Assembly: GCF_032193765.1 (NCBI RefSeq)
Contig: NZ_JAVBIJ010000001.1
Coordinates: forward strand, 3,596,001-3,660,000
Direction: 5' to 3'
Source: Rhodoferax potami
GTDB taxonomy: Bacteria; Pseudomonadota; Gammaproteobacteria; Burkholderiales; Burkholderiaceae_C
DNA: 64,000 bases
Positions 9,564-18,037 of the stretch are shown in pieces; position 1 is the stretch's first letter; each line of letters starts with the position of its first letter. The notes under the pieces are model-generated. The model was not told the DNA's origin. It was given only the letters and a program-made list of their open reading frames with translations, and ran no database searches. Both the position numbers and the translations under genes were made by a program.

Positions 9564-9598
9564 AGGCTTCGCCTTCCATTCCGGGGCGAAGCCTTTTT
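9564..9598 (+). terminator. terminator-like hairpin after fba, just before purC
   Basis: Perfect 10-bp stem AGGCTTCGCC/GGCGAAGCCT, 11-nt loop, then TTTTT. It ends only 15 bp before the purC ATG, so besides ending fba transcripts it may act in the purC leader. A GATAAT box (9555-9560) lies just upstream. Confidence 0.75.
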
Positions 9599-9613
9599 AA
9601 TTTGTTGGACGCC

Positions 9614-10519
9614 ATGACTTCAGCTTTGCACACCTCCGCCCTGTCCCTTCCATTGCTTGCCCGCGGCAAGGTGCGCGACAACTATGCGGTGGGCGACGAC
9701 CGTATCCTGATGGTGGCCAGCGACCGTTTGAGCGCGTTTGACGTGATCATGGGTGAGCCGATTCCGGGCAAAGGCGCGCTGCTGACGCAGATGGCGCTGT
9801 TCTGGTTCGAGAAGCTGGGTAAAAATGGCGCCGATGTGTGCCCCAACCATTTGACGGGTGACGCCCCCGAGAGCGTGGTGACTGCTGCAGAGGTGGCCCA
9901 AGTGACCGGGCGCTCGATGTTGGTGAAGCGCCTCAAGCCCCTACCGGTCGAAGCCGTCGTGCGCGGCTATCTGGCGGGCAGCGGTTGGAAAGAGTACCAG
10001 CAGAACAGCGCAGTCTGCGGCGTGCCTTTGCCGGCTGGTTTGCAAAATGCCAGCAAGCTGCCGGAGCCGATTTACACCCCTGCCGCGAAGGCCGCGGTCG
10101 GTGACCATGATGAGAACATCACGTTCGAGAAAACTGTCGAGATGATCGGTCTCGATCTGGCGACACAGATTCGCGACATCAGTATCCAGATTTACAAAGT
10201 GGCAGCCGAGTTTGCGCTCACCAAGGGCATCATCATCGCGGACACCAAGTTCGAATTCGGCCTGGACAAAGATGGCACCTTGACGCTGATGGACGAGGTC
10301 TTGACCCCCGATTCATCCCGCTACTGGCCTGTGGAGAGTTACCAGGTTGGCACCAACCCCCCGAGTTACGACAAGCAGTTTGTACGCGACTGGTTGGAGC
10401 AAGCGCTGGTGGACGGCAAGCCGTGGGACAAAACGCCCCCCGCACCCCGCGTGCCCCGGGAGGTGATCGAGAAGACCGCTGACAAGTACCGCGAAGCCCT
10501 GCAGCGCTTGACCGCTTGA
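9614..10519 (+). CDS. purC: phosphoribosylaminoimidazole-succinocarboxamide synthase
   Basis: SAICAR synthetase (301 aa) of de novo purine synthesis, joining CAIR and aspartate using ATP. Motifs: [22 protein letters not shown] at the N-terminus (here seen as [12 protein letters not shown]), [33 protein letters not shown], and [11 protein letters not shown] near residue 212. The ATG at 9614 is preferred over in-frame TTG codons at 9602 and 9605. There is little Shine-Dalgarno match, and a terminator-like hairpin sits immediately upstream. purE and purK follow 1.1 kb downstream on the same strand, separated by a convergent thioredoxin gene. Confidence 0.96.
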   Translation: MTSALHTSALSLPLLARGKVRDNYAVGDDRILMVASDRLSAFDVIMGEPIPGKGALLTQMALFWFEKLGKNGADVCPNHLTGDAPESVVTAAEVAQVTGRSMLVKRLKPLPVEAVVRGYLAGSGWKEYQQNSAVCGVPLPAGLQNASKLPEPIYTPAAKAAVGDHDENITFEKTVEMIGLDLATQIRDISIQIYKVAAEFALTKGIIIADTKFEFGLDKDGTLTLMDEVLTPDSSRYWPVESYQVGTNPPSYDKQFVRDWLEQALVDGKPWDKTPPAPRVPREVIEKTADKYREALQRLTA

Positions 10520-10532
10520 TGTGTTGAGGCAA

Positions 10533-10557
10533 GGCCACAGGCACTTCGCCTGTGGCC
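10533..10557. terminator. hairpin after purC
   Basis: Perfect 10-bp inverted repeat GGCCACAGGC/GCCTGTGGCC with a 5-nt loop, 13 bp after the purC stop. It has no T-run of its own and precedes a second, canonical terminator; it may protect the mRNA 3' end. Confidence 0.5.
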
Positions 10558-10583
10558 CCAGCAGCGACGGCGTGAAACAAAAA

Positions 10584-10604
10584 AGGCCCCGAGGGGCCTT
10601 TTTT
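10584..10604. terminator. bidirectional terminator between purC and the thioredoxin gene
   Basis: AAAAAA, stem AGGCCCC/GGGGCCT with a 2-nt GA loop, then TTTTTT. It has poly-A before and poly-T after, so it can serve both convergent genes. Confidence 0.88.
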
Positions 10605-10626
10605 ATTGGGCGGAAGGTGCCTTCGC

Positions 10627-11583
10627 TCAGTTCAGCGCCATGCTGAGCTTGCGGCGGTAGCTGGCGACCAGCTGCGCTTGCGGGTCTTGTTCCGTGACCA
10701 CTTTGCCCAGCACCTCGATACCGCCTGTGGCCTTGCCGGCAGCTGCCGGGTCGACTTTGGGTTTGGGCGGGGTCAGTAGTTCCAGAATAGCCACAAAGGT
10801 CTTGCGCGGTACTTCGTTGTTCCAGGCCTTGTCGCGCATGATGATTTCCAGCAGCTCGTCCATCGAGCCGGTCCAGTCACCACCCACCATGAGCACACGG
10901 GCTTTGGCTAAGCGGGTGTCGAAGTCGCGCTTGTTGGTGGCGATCACTTCGTCAAACTGGGACGGGGTCCACAGGCCTTTGTCGTCGGTCAGTACGAACT
11001 TGATGGCATCCAGAAACTGCGCCAGTGCCTCAAAGCGCTGCTGCTTGGGGATGTAGGCCAAGGTCGGGGCCAAGGCGGCCTCGGCGTCTTCGATCATGTC
11101 GCTCTCGATCAGCAGCTTGACGTAGTCGTAGCGAGCGTCATCGTTGCCGGGGTTCAGGGTCAGGGCTTCGTGCAGCTTTTGTAAAGCGGCACGGGGGTCA
11201 CCTGCTTCTGCCAGAGACTGGGCGTCTTCCACATCGGCTTCGGCTTCCAGCACTTCTTCGGTGGGCACGTGCTTGTCCAGAAACTCTTTGAGCTTGCTCT
11301 CAGGCACCGCGCCCATGAAGCCATCTGCCGGCTTGCCGTTGATCATCAGCACGCAGGTCGGAATGCTGCGGATGCCGAAAGCCTGGGCGAGCTGTTGCTC
11401 CTGGTCGGAGTCGATTTTCACCAGCTTGAAGCGGCCGCCGTAGTCGGCTTCTACCTTCTCGAGCAGCGGTCCCAGCGTCTTGCAAGGGCCGCACCAAGGC
11501 GCCCAAAAATCGACCAGAACGGGCACCTGGTGGGAGGCGGCGATGACTTCGGTTTCGAAGTTTTCTAGGGTGACGTCGATCAT
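10627..11583 (-). CDS. cnoX: CnoX/YbbN-type thioredoxin with C-terminal TPR region
   Basis: Cytosolic chaperedoxin-like protein of 318 aa. Residues 1-110 form a thioredoxin domain with an intact active site WCGPC (Cys31, Cys34). Residues about 120-290 are a helical TPR-like region (AGDPRAALQKLHEALTLNPGNDDARYDYVKLL and a second YbbN-specific repeat). E. coli YbbN lacks the CxxC motif, whereas Caulobacter CnoX has it, so this copy is probably redox-active. Family members hold unfolded proteins, protect them from over-oxidation and pass them to GroEL; that role is inferred. It is convergent with purC and divergent from purE. Confidence 0.92.
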   Translation of the reverse strand: MIDVTLENFETEVIAASHQVPVLVDFWAPWCGPCKTLGPLLEKVEADYGGRFKLVKIDSDQEQQLAQAFGIRSIPTCVLMINGKPADGFMGAVPESKLKEFLDKHVPTEEVLEAEADVEDAQSLAEAGDPRAALQKLHEALTLNPGNDDARYDYVKLLIESDMIEDAEAALAPTLAYIPKQQRFEALAQFLDAIKFVLTDDKGLWTPSQFDEVIATNKRDFDTRLAKARVLMVGGDWTGSMDELLEIIMRDKAWNNEVPRKTFVAILELLTPPKPKVDPAAAGKATGGIEVLGKVVTEQDPQAQLVASYRRKLSMALN

Positions 11584-11620
11584 GGGAAGTTAGCTCGGGG
11601 TGAAAAAGTAAAATTCAACT

Positions 11621-12124
11621 ATGAAAACAATTCAAATCGGCGTCGTCATGGGTTCCAACTCGGATTGGGACACCATGCAACACGCAGTCCAGATTCTCCA
11701 ACAGTTTGGTATCGGCTTTGAGGCGCGCGTCATTTCCGCCCATCGCATGCCTGACGACATGTTCCGCTACGCCGAGGCCGCTGCGGGCCGGGGCCTGAAG
11801 GCCATCATCGCCGGAGCGGGCGGTGCGGCCCATCTGCCGGGCATGCTGGCGGCCAAAACCACGGTGCCGGTGCTGGGTGTGCCGGTGCAGAGCAAAGCGC
11901 TCTCCGGGGTCGACTCTTTGCACAGCATTGTGCAAATGCCCAAGGGCATTCCGGTCGCGACCTTTGCCATCGGCAGCGCCGGTGCTGCCAACGCTGCCCT
12001 GTTTGCAGTAGCGCTGCTGGCCAACGAAAACCCTGACCTGCGTATGGAGCTGGATGCGTTCCGCATCGACCAGACGCAAACCGCCCGCAACATGACCCTG
12101 CCGGTGACCGGTAGCGCGACCTAA
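11621..12124 (+). CDS. purE: N5-carboxyaminoimidazole ribonucleotide mutase
   Basis: Purine biosynthesis enzyme (167 aa) converting N5-CAIR to CAIR. Class I features are present: [12 protein letters not shown] at the N-terminus, [11 protein letters not shown] near residue 41, [15 protein letters not shown], and [20 protein letters not shown]. The stop overlaps the purK ATG by one base (TAATG), so the two subunits of this pathway step are coupled. The CAIR product is the substrate of PurC, encoded just upstream. Confidence 0.97.
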   Translation: MKTIQIGVVMGSNSDWDTMQHAVQILQQFGIGFEARVISAHRMPDDMFRYAEAAAGRGLKAIIAGAGGAAHLPGMLAAKTTVPVLGVPVQSKALSGVDSLHSIVQMPKGIPVATFAIGSAGAANAALFAVALLANENPDLRMELDAFRIDQTQTARNMTLPVTGSAT

Positions 12125-13338
12125 TGGCCGCGATGGACACCGCACCGGCCGCTGCCGCGTTAGGCGGCAGCAAAGAGACCACCTTGGGCGTGATGGGTGG
12201 TGGCCAGCTAGGTCGCATGTTTGCGCATGCTGCGCAGCAGATGGGTTTTTTCACCGCCGTGCTGGACCCGGATACGACCAGCCCTGCCGGTCGCATCAGC
12301 CACCACCATGTGCAAACTGCGTACACCGACCCTGAGGGCTTGGCCCGATTGGCTGCGGTGTCTGCCGCCATCACCACCGAGTTTGAGAATGTGCCGGCCG
12401 AGGCGCTGAACCAACTGGCGCGAAGCCGCCCGGTGGCGCCCAGCGGGGCTGCGGTTGCCATCGCGCAAGACCGCACGGCGGAAAAGGCGCACTTTGTGCA
12501 ATGCGGCGTGCCTTGCGCCCCTTACGCAGTGATCGAGACGGCTGAGCAATTGGCCGTCATTGATGCCAATCTGCTGCCCGGTATTCTGAAGACCGCCCGC
12601 ATGGGCTACGACGGCAAAGGCCAGGTGCGGGTCAAAACCCCCGTCGAGTTGGCTGCCGCATGGACCGACTTGGGGCAAGTGCCCTGTGTGCTGGAGAAGA
12701 TGTTGCCCCTTCAGTGGGAGTGCAGCGTCATCGTGGCGCGCGGTGCCGATGGCACTTGCGTGAACCTGCCAGTGCAGCGCAACCTGCACCGCGACGGTAT
12801 TCTGGCGGTCACTGAGGTTTATGAAGGAAATGTGCCTCCAGCCCTCGCGGAGCGTGCGGTTGCTGCTGCGAAATCGATAGCGCAGGGTGTGGGCTACGTC
12901 GGTGTGCTGTGTGTGGAGTTCTTTGTGCTCGATGAGTCGAACCCTGCCGCTGCTGGCCTGGGCGGCTTGGTGGTCAACGAAATGGCGCCGCGTCCGCACA
13001 ACAGCGGCCACTACAGCATGGACGCCTGCGATGTCTCGCAGTTCCACCTGCAGGTGCGCACGCTGGCTGGCTTGCCGCTGGTGCAACCGCGCCAGCACAG
13101 CCCGTCCATCATGCTCAACCTGCTGGGCGATGTGTGGCCTGAGGATGGTCGTAATGGCGGTGTGCCCGATTGGTCTGCCGTGCTGGCCTTGCCCGGCACC
13201 CACCTGCACCTGTATGGCAAGCTCGACGCCAAAAAGGGCCGCAAGATGGGGCACCTCAATATCACCGGCGCCACCATCGAGCAGGTGCGCGCCACCGCGC
13301 TGGAAGCGGCCCGCATTCTCGGCATTGCCGCTTTTTGA
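12124..13338 (+). CDS. purK: N5-carboxyaminoimidazole ribonucleotide synthase
   Basis: ATP-grasp enzyme (404 aa) making N5-CAIR from AIR, bicarbonate and ATP. It shows the N-terminal GVMGGGQLGRMFAHAA loop, TTEFENVPAEAL, the ATP-grasp segment MGYDGKGQ, VLEKMLPLQWECSVIVAR, and VNEMAPRPHNSGHYSMDAC with metal/phosphate-binding residues. The start follows a short non-conserved leader of about 17 residues. It is coupled to purE and followed 26 bp later by tsaC. Confidence 0.96.
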   Translation: MAAMDTAPAAAALGGSKETTLGVMGGGQLGRMFAHAAQQMGFFTAVLDPDTTSPAGRISHHHVQTAYTDPEGLARLAAVSAAITTEFENVPAEALNQLARSRPVAPSGAAVAIAQDRTAEKAHFVQCGVPCAPYAVIETAEQLAVIDANLLPGILKTARMGYDGKGQVRVKTPVELAAAWTDLGQVPCVLEKMLPLQWECSVIVARGADGTCVNLPVQRNLHRDGILAVTEVYEGNVPPALAERAVAAAKSIAQGVGYVGVLCVEFFVLDESNPAAAGLGGLVVNEMAPRPHNSGHYSMDACDVSQFHLQVRTLAGLPLVQPRQHSPSIMLNLLGDVWPEDGRNGGVPDWSAVLALPGTHLHLYGKLDAKKGRKMGHLNITGATIEQVRATALEAARILGIAAF

Positions 13339-13364
13339 CCGGTCCTTACCCGAGCGCAACCTGC

Positions 13365-14426
13365 ATGATTGTTTCTGCCTACCATTTCGCTGACGGTATT
13401 GAGCTTGCTCCTGATTCCATAGCTGCTGCCGCAGATGCCGTGCGCGCTGGAGGCCTGATGGGCTTGCCTACCGAGACGGTGTACGGCTTGGGGGCTGACG
13501 CCTCCGACCCGGCGGCCGTGGGGCAGATATTCGCCGCCAAGGGGCGTCCGGCGGACCACCCCCTGATCGTGCATGTGGCGGCCTTTGATGGCGGCATGGG
13601 CGGTGTGGCGCACTATTGCGCCCGGGTGCCGGCGTTTGCCCAGCAGCTGATGTCGGCCTTTTGGCCCGGTCCACTGACCCTGATCCTGCCGCGCAAGGAC
13701 GGCGTAGGCGCAGCGGCTGCCGGCGGGCAAAACAGCATCGGACTGCGCTGCCCGTCACACCCGGTGGCCCAAGCGGTGCTGTCTTTGCTGCGCAAGCCCT
13801 CCGATGGCGGGCGCGTGGTCTGGGGGATTGCGGCCCCTAGCGCCAACAAATTCGGCCGGGTCAGCCCTACCACCGCGGCCCATGTGCACAGCGAATTTGG
13901 GGACGACTTGTTGATCCTCGATGGCGGCCCCTGCGAGGTGGGCATTGAGTCCACCATCATCGACTGCACCCGGGGTGCGCCGGTGCTCTTGCGCCCGGGG
14001 TCCATCACTGCCCAGCAGGTCGAAGACGCGTGCGGGCGTAAATTGCTATCAAAAGAAGAGCTGGAGGCGCAGACGCAGCAGGCGCCCCGGGCCTCCGGGA
14101 CTCTGGAGTCTCACTATGCGCCCAGCGCCACCGTGCGTCTGATGGACGCCCAGGCCCTGCAAGCGGCCCTTGATTTGCTGAGCAGCGCAAAACCTGCGGA
14201 CCCGCGCCCCACGATTGCGCTGTACCACCGCAGCCCGCTGCAGGTGCGTTCGCCGTTGGTGTCCCCCCACCGCATGCCGGTGCATGCCCAGCCGGCGGCG
14301 CACGAGCTGTTCTCCAAGCTGCGGGAGATGGATGCGCTCGGCGTGAAGCTGATCTGGGTTGAAACTCCGCCCGACACCCCCGAGTGGGATGGCGTGCGCG
14401 ACCGCCTGACCCGCGCAGCGGCCTGA
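13365..14426 (+). CDS. tsaC: threonylcarbamoyl-AMP synthase (Sua5/YwlC type)
   Basis: Makes threonylcarbamoyl-AMP from threonine, bicarbonate and ATP, the first step of t6A37 tRNA modification. The 353-aa protein is the long Sua5 form: a YrdC domain (residues about 10-210; GGLMGLPTETVYGLGADA, KGRPADHPLIVH, SAFWPGPLTLIL, GGPCEVGIESTIID, LLRPGSIT), a linker, then the Sua5 domain starting SGTLESHYAP. The start is the ATG at 13365, 26 bp after purK, rather than an extension that would overlap purK out of frame. tsaB, needed for the next step of the same modification, lies 1.5 kb downstream. The linker at about residues 225-243 resembles the dispersed palindromic repeat at DNA level. Confidence 0.92.
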   Translation: MIVSAYHFADGIELAPDSIAAAADAVRAGGLMGLPTETVYGLGADASDPAAVGQIFAAKGRPADHPLIVHVAAFDGGMGGVAHYCARVPAFAQQLMSAFWPGPLTLILPRKDGVGAAAAGGQNSIGLRCPSHPVAQAVLSLLRKPSDGGRVVWGIAAPSANKFGRVSPTTAAHVHSEFGDDLLILDGGPCEVGIESTIIDCTRGAPVLLRPGSITAQQVEDACGRKLLSKEELEAQTQQAPRASGTLESHYAPSATVRLMDAQALQAALDLLSSAKPADPRPTIALYHRSPLQVRSPLVSPHRMPVHAQPAAHELFSKLREMDALGVKLIWVETPPDTPEWDGVRDRLTRAAA

Positions 14427-14447
14427 AGCCGCCCGCCACCCTGCGTT

Positions 14448-15926
14448 TTACTGATCCCGCCCGGCCCAGTCCACCAAGGCGTCCAGCGCAGGGCGGGCCT
14501 CATTGGCGTTGGGGTGGTTGATAAAGGCAACCAGCACATAGCGCTTGCCACTCACCGCATGCACATAGCCCGCCAAGGTGACCACGCCGTTGAGGGTGCC
14601 GGTTTTCAGGTGAGCGGTGCCGCTGGTGCGGGTCTTGATGCGCTTGAGCGTGCCATCGACCCCCGTGATCGGTAGGGATGACATCAACTCCGGCATAAAG
14701 GGGGCGGTGAACGTGGCTTGCAACAGCCGGCCCATGGCTTGCGCGCTGATGCGCTCCTGGCGGGAGAGGCCGGAGCCGTTGTCCAGCACTGGGGCGTCGT
14801 CGGTGCCGATCCGGTCTTTCCACCAGCGTTGCACCAGCGTGCGGCTGGCGGCAAAGCTGCCCGGTGGCAGGTTGACGTCCGCCACTGTGTCGACCGGCAA
14901 CCCTTGGGCGGTGCCTGCCACGCGGCCCAGCGTCAAAAACACCTGCTGGGCCATCACGTTGTTGCTGTATTTGTTGATGTCGCGAATCACCTCCGCCAGC
15001 GACGCGGACTGGGTCATCAGTGCCGGTTTGCCGGCCAACAGGGCTGCTGGCACGCTGCCAGTGCGCACGCTGCCCAGCACCCGGCCCCCCATGCTCTCCC
15101 ACAGGCCTTGCACGGTGCGTACGGCATAGGCTTTAGGGTCGGCGTAGGCGACAGGCCAGACTTTTTCACCGCACGCCGCGGGGTAGTTGCCGCCAAAGCG
15201 GACGCGCAAGGGGTCTGAAAAATCGGCCTTGAGAGCGCCGCGGTAGTCCCCGCATTCGGCGGCGGTGGTGTTGAGCGCTACGGTGGCGGGCAGGCTCACT
15301 CCGGCCAGGGGTGGGTCGTACTGCACATAGGCGAGGTTGGCGCTGCGGTCCGGGGTGAATGTCATCACCACCGACTTGAAGTTGAGCAGCATCGCATCGG
15401 GGGCCACGTTGTAGGGGCGCAGGGGCTCACCATCGAACTTGGCCGGGTCGGGCTCGGGCACGTCGAGTGCGCTGCGGTCGAGCACGATGTCGCCGGCAAT
15501 GGTCTTGATGCCCATGCCCTGCACCCGGCGCATCAGCAGCCACAGTCGCTCCATCACCAGCTTGGGGTCGCCCTGGCCCTTGAGGTAGAGGCTGCCATTG
15601 AGCACGCCGTTTTGTACCGTTCCATCGAGGTACACCGGCGTGGTCCAGGTGTAAGCGGGCCCCAGCAGGTCGAGGGCGGCAATGGTGGTCACCAGTTTCA
15701 TGGTGGACGCCGGGTTCATGGGGCTGGTGCTGCGGTGGGCCAAACGCGGTGTTGCGCCGCCTTGGGCATCGGTCACGAGGAAAGACACTGCATCGCGCGG
15801 TACTTTGGCGCGGGCCAGCGCTGCATCGACTTCGGGGGGCAGGGCTTGGGCCGAGACGGCGGCGTGCAGGGCCCACACGGCGAGGGCGGCACAGGCGGAG
15901 CGGGAAAGTGAGCGGGAGAACAACAT
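14448..15926 (-). CDS. dacB: D-alanyl-D-alanine carboxypeptidase/endopeptidase PBP4
   Basis: Periplasmic class C penicillin-binding protein (492 aa) that trims pentapeptides and cuts cross-links in peptidoglycan. A signal peptide is visible (MLFSRSLSRSACAALAVW, cleavage near VSAQA). The catalytic SxxK is S74-TM-K77, SxN is KYSNNVMAQ, and KTG is HLKTGTLNG near the C-terminus. The insertion domain typical of PBP4 lies between the SxxK and SxN motifs. I chose the ATG at 15926 because it begins the signal peptide; an upstream extension to 16082 has no such logic and would overlap tsaB. It is convergent with tsaC and divergent from tsaB (41 bp apart). Confidence 0.94.
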   Translation of the reverse strand: MLFSRSLSRSACAALAVWALHAAVSAQALPPEVDAALARAKVPRDAVSFLVTDAQGGATPRLAHRSTSPMNPASTMKLVTTIAALDLLGPAYTWTTPVYLDGTVQNGVLNGSLYLKGQGDPKLVMERLWLLMRRVQGMGIKTIAGDIVLDRSALDVPEPDPAKFDGEPLRPYNVAPDAMLLNFKSVVMTFTPDRSANLAYVQYDPPLAGVSLPATVALNTTAAECGDYRGALKADFSDPLRVRFGGNYPAACGEKVWPVAYADPKAYAVRTVQGLWESMGGRVLGSVRTGSVPAALLAGKPALMTQSASLAEVIRDINKYSNNVMAQQVFLTLGRVAGTAQGLPVDTVADVNLPPGSFAASRTLVQRWWKDRIGTDDAPVLDNGSGLSRQERISAQAMGRLLQATFTAPFMPELMSSLPITGVDGTLKRIKTRTSGTAHLKTGTLNGVVTLAGYVHAVSGKRYVLVAFINHPNANEARPALDALVDWAGRDQ

Positions 15927-15967
15927 GGGGGCATTATCCGGCCCGCCCCAGCAGGGATAATTGGGGC

Positions 15968-16714
15968 ATGAACCTGTTGGCCCTAGATACCGGAACCGAA
16001 TTTCTCTCGATCGCCCTGCGCACCGACGGGCCCCATGGCTCGCGTGTCGTCGAGCATCAGAGCGCCGGGGGGGCCAAGGCATCGACCGATTTGATTGCGG
16101 CCGTATTGCAGATGCTGGCAGACGCTGGGGTGCGCTTGGCAGACCTGGACGCCATTTGCTTTGGCAGCGGCCCGGGCTCGTTTACCGGTTTGCGCACCGC
16201 TTGCTCGGTGGTGCAGGGCTTGGCCTTCGGGGCAGGGGTGCCGGTGTTGCCGGTGGACTCGCTGTTGGTTGTTGCCGAAGACGCGCGGTTTCGTGCCCTG
16301 CCGGACGTGCCGGTGCTGCAAGTGACCGCCCTGTTGGATGCCCGCATGGACGAGATGTATGCCGCCCGTTATCGTTTTGAAAACGGCCAGTGGCAGACCT
16401 TGAGCGCCAGTGCCCTACTGCGGCCCGAGGACTGGGCTGCCAGCCCCGCGGACGACGCGCCCCATGTCGTCGCGGGCAATGTATTTACGGTATATGCCGA
16501 TCGCCTGTCTCCTGCATCGCTGCAGGCTGCTCAGGTCGTGCCGGCCTTGCCTTTGGCTGCCGCCATGTTGCGTGTGGCACCTGCCTTGCTCGCCCAGGGT
16601 CTGGCCGTGGATGCTGCTTTGGCCATGCCCAGCTACATCCGCGACAAAGTCGCCAAAACCACTGCCGAGCGGGAGGCTGAAAAAGCCGCTGCCCTTGCGG
16701 CCGCTGTGCCATGA
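15968..16714 (+). CDS. tsaB: tRNA threonylcarbamoyladenosine biosynthesis protein TsaB
   Basis: Scaffold partner of TsaD in t6A37 formation (248 aa), ASKHA fold. It opens MNLLALDTGTEFLSIAL, has CFGSGPGSFTGLRTAC near residue 70, and PVLQVTALLDARMDEMYAARYR near 120. A 4-bp overlap links it to rimI. The tsaB-rimI pairing is widely conserved. With tsaC close by, two of the t6A genes cluster here. Confidence 0.94.
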   Translation: MNLLALDTGTEFLSIALRTDGPHGSRVVEHQSAGGAKASTDLIAAVLQMLADAGVRLADLDAICFGSGPGSFTGLRTACSVVQGLAFGAGVPVLPVDSLLVVAEDARFRALPDVPVLQVTALLDARMDEMYAARYRFENGQWQTLSASALLRPEDWAASPADDAPHVVAGNVFTVYADRLSPASLQAAQVVPALPLAAAMLRVAPALLAQGLAVDAALAMPSYIRDKVAKTTAEREAEKAAALAAAVP

Positions 16715-17202
16715 GCCCCTATCGCGCGGTGCCCGCAGCAGACGTAGTCCACGAAGCCACGTTCGAGCCCATGCTCGCGGATTCGCTGGACCGGGTGCTT
16801 CAGGTGGAGCAACGCACCTACGCCCACCCCTGGAGTCGTGCCAACTTTATTGATGCCCTGCACAGTGGCTACCAGGCCCAGATGATCACTGGCCGCGGCG
16901 AGTTGTTGGGTTACTTTGTGGCCATGAAAGGGGTGGACGAAGTGCACTTGCTCAACATCACGGTCGCCCCCGAATACCAAGGCCAGGGCTGGGCCCGCGT
17001 CATGCTCGATGCCTTGGGCGTCTGGGCCCGCGGGCAAGGCGCACAGTGGCTCTGGCTGGAGGTGCGGGTGCATAACGCACGCGCCATCCAGGTCTACGAG
17101 GCGCATGGCTTTCGCCGCGTGGGCATGCGCAAAGCCTATTACCCCGCAGACCGCGGGCAGCGCGAAGACGCCATTGTCATGAGCCTGGCACTGGAGCACT
17201 GA
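16711..17202 (+). CDS. rimI: ribosomal protein S18-alanine N-acetyltransferase
   Basis: GNAT acetyltransferase (163 aa) that acetylates the N-terminal alanine of ribosomal protein S18. It shows AHPWSRANFIDAL, LLNITVAPEYQGQGWARVML (acetyl-CoA-binding Q/RxxGxG/A), and EVRVHNARAIQVYEAHGFRRVGMRKAYY. The start overlaps tsaB by 4 bp (ATGA). The uracil-DNA glycosylase gene begins 5 bp after the stop, so the three genes are one operon. Confidence 0.92.
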   Translation: MSPYRAVPAADVVHEATFEPMLADSLDRVLQVEQRTYAHPWSRANFIDALHSGYQAQMITGRGELLGYFVAMKGVDEVHLLNITVAPEYQGQGWARVMLDALGVWARGQGAQWLWLEVRVHNARAIQVYEAHGFRRVGMRKAYYPADRGQREDAIVMSLALEH

Positions 17203-17207
17203 ACACC

Positions 17208-18026
17208 ATGACATTGCAACTCGACGAGCGCCAACGCGCCATGCTGCTGGAAATGGGCGTTCGCGTCTGGTTGCCAGGCACCGCCTTCGCAGTCCAGGCA
17301 GATAACGACCCGGCACCCGTAGCGCCCACCCGTGCGGCGGTGGCCAGCCCGGTGCTCCGTGCGCCGCAGCCCGCACCGGTAGTGCCCAAGGCCCCTGCAG
17401 CCGCCCCGGAGGCGTTGCCGGTGCAACCTTCGGACTTGGCCACGCTGGACTGGAATGGCTTGGCAGACACTGCCGCGGCCTGCACCGCCTGCGGCTTGTG
17501 CGCGGGCCGCAAATTCGGCACCCTGCAACCAGCCGCCCAAACCCAGGCCGATTGGATGGTGGTGGGGGATCCGCCGGAAGAGGAGGAAGACGCCGCCGCC
17601 CAAGCCTTCACCGGTGCACCCGGGCAACTGCTCGACAACATGCTGCAAGCCGTGGGAGCAAGCCGCACCGGCAGCGGGCCGCAAGGCGCCTATGCCACCA
17701 ATGTGGTGAAGTGCCGCCCGCCGCATGGCCGCAACCCCGCGCCTGCCGACCTGGCGGAGTGCGCGCAGTTCCTGCAGCGCGAGGTGGAGCTGGTCCGGCC
17801 GAAAGTGATTTTTGCGGTAGGCCGCTTCGCTATTCAGACGCTGTTGTCCGAGCATGGCGCGCTGGCCACCCAACCCTTGGGCAAGCTGCGCGGCATGGTG
17901 TACCGCTACCGCGGCATTCCGGTGGTGGTGAGTTACCACCCCAAGCTGTTGCTGCGCAATAGCGCGGACAAAGCCAAAGCCTGGGCCGACTTGTGCCTGG
18001 CCATGGACAGCGTCACCCCTTCTTAA
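17208..18026 (+). CDS. uracil-DNA glycosylase family protein (family 4/5-like)
   Basis: Predicted base-excision repair protein of 272 aa with a variable Ala/Pro-rich N-terminal region (residues about 20-75) before the glycosylase domain. CTACGLCAGR supplies two Cys of a likely 4Fe-4S cluster, and the Cys of TNVVKCRPPHGRNPAPADLAEC supply two more. The late motif SYHPKLLLRN is conserved. The active-site loop usually reads GExPGxxED; here it is VVGDPPEEEEDAAAQAF, so the first Glu is Asp and the second Gly is missing. Activity may be altered. It sits in the tsaB-rimI operon, a common place for this family. Confidence 0.88.
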   Translation: MTLQLDERQRAMLLEMGVRVWLPGTAFAVQADNDPAPVAPTRAAVASPVLRAPQPAPVVPKAPAAAPEALPVQPSDLATLDWNGLADTAAACTACGLCAGRKFGTLQPAAQTQADWMVVGDPPEEEEDAAAQAFTGAPGQLLDNMLQAVGASRTGSGPQGAYATNVVKCRPPHGRNPAPADLAECAQFLQREVELVRPKVIFAVGRFAIQTLLSEHGALATQPLGKLRGMVYRYRGIPVVVSYHPKLLLRNSADKAKAWADLCLAMDSVTPS

Positions 18027-18037
18027 AATAGGTCCCC

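Noticed and set aside
13403..13460. Second dispersed-repeat remnant near the start of tsaC
   Set aside because: The DNA resembles the repeat (CATAGCTGCTGCCGCA, GCGCGCTGGAGG), but the encoded helix AAADAVRAGGLMGLPTETVY matches the normal YrdC family sequence, so it is probably coincidence.
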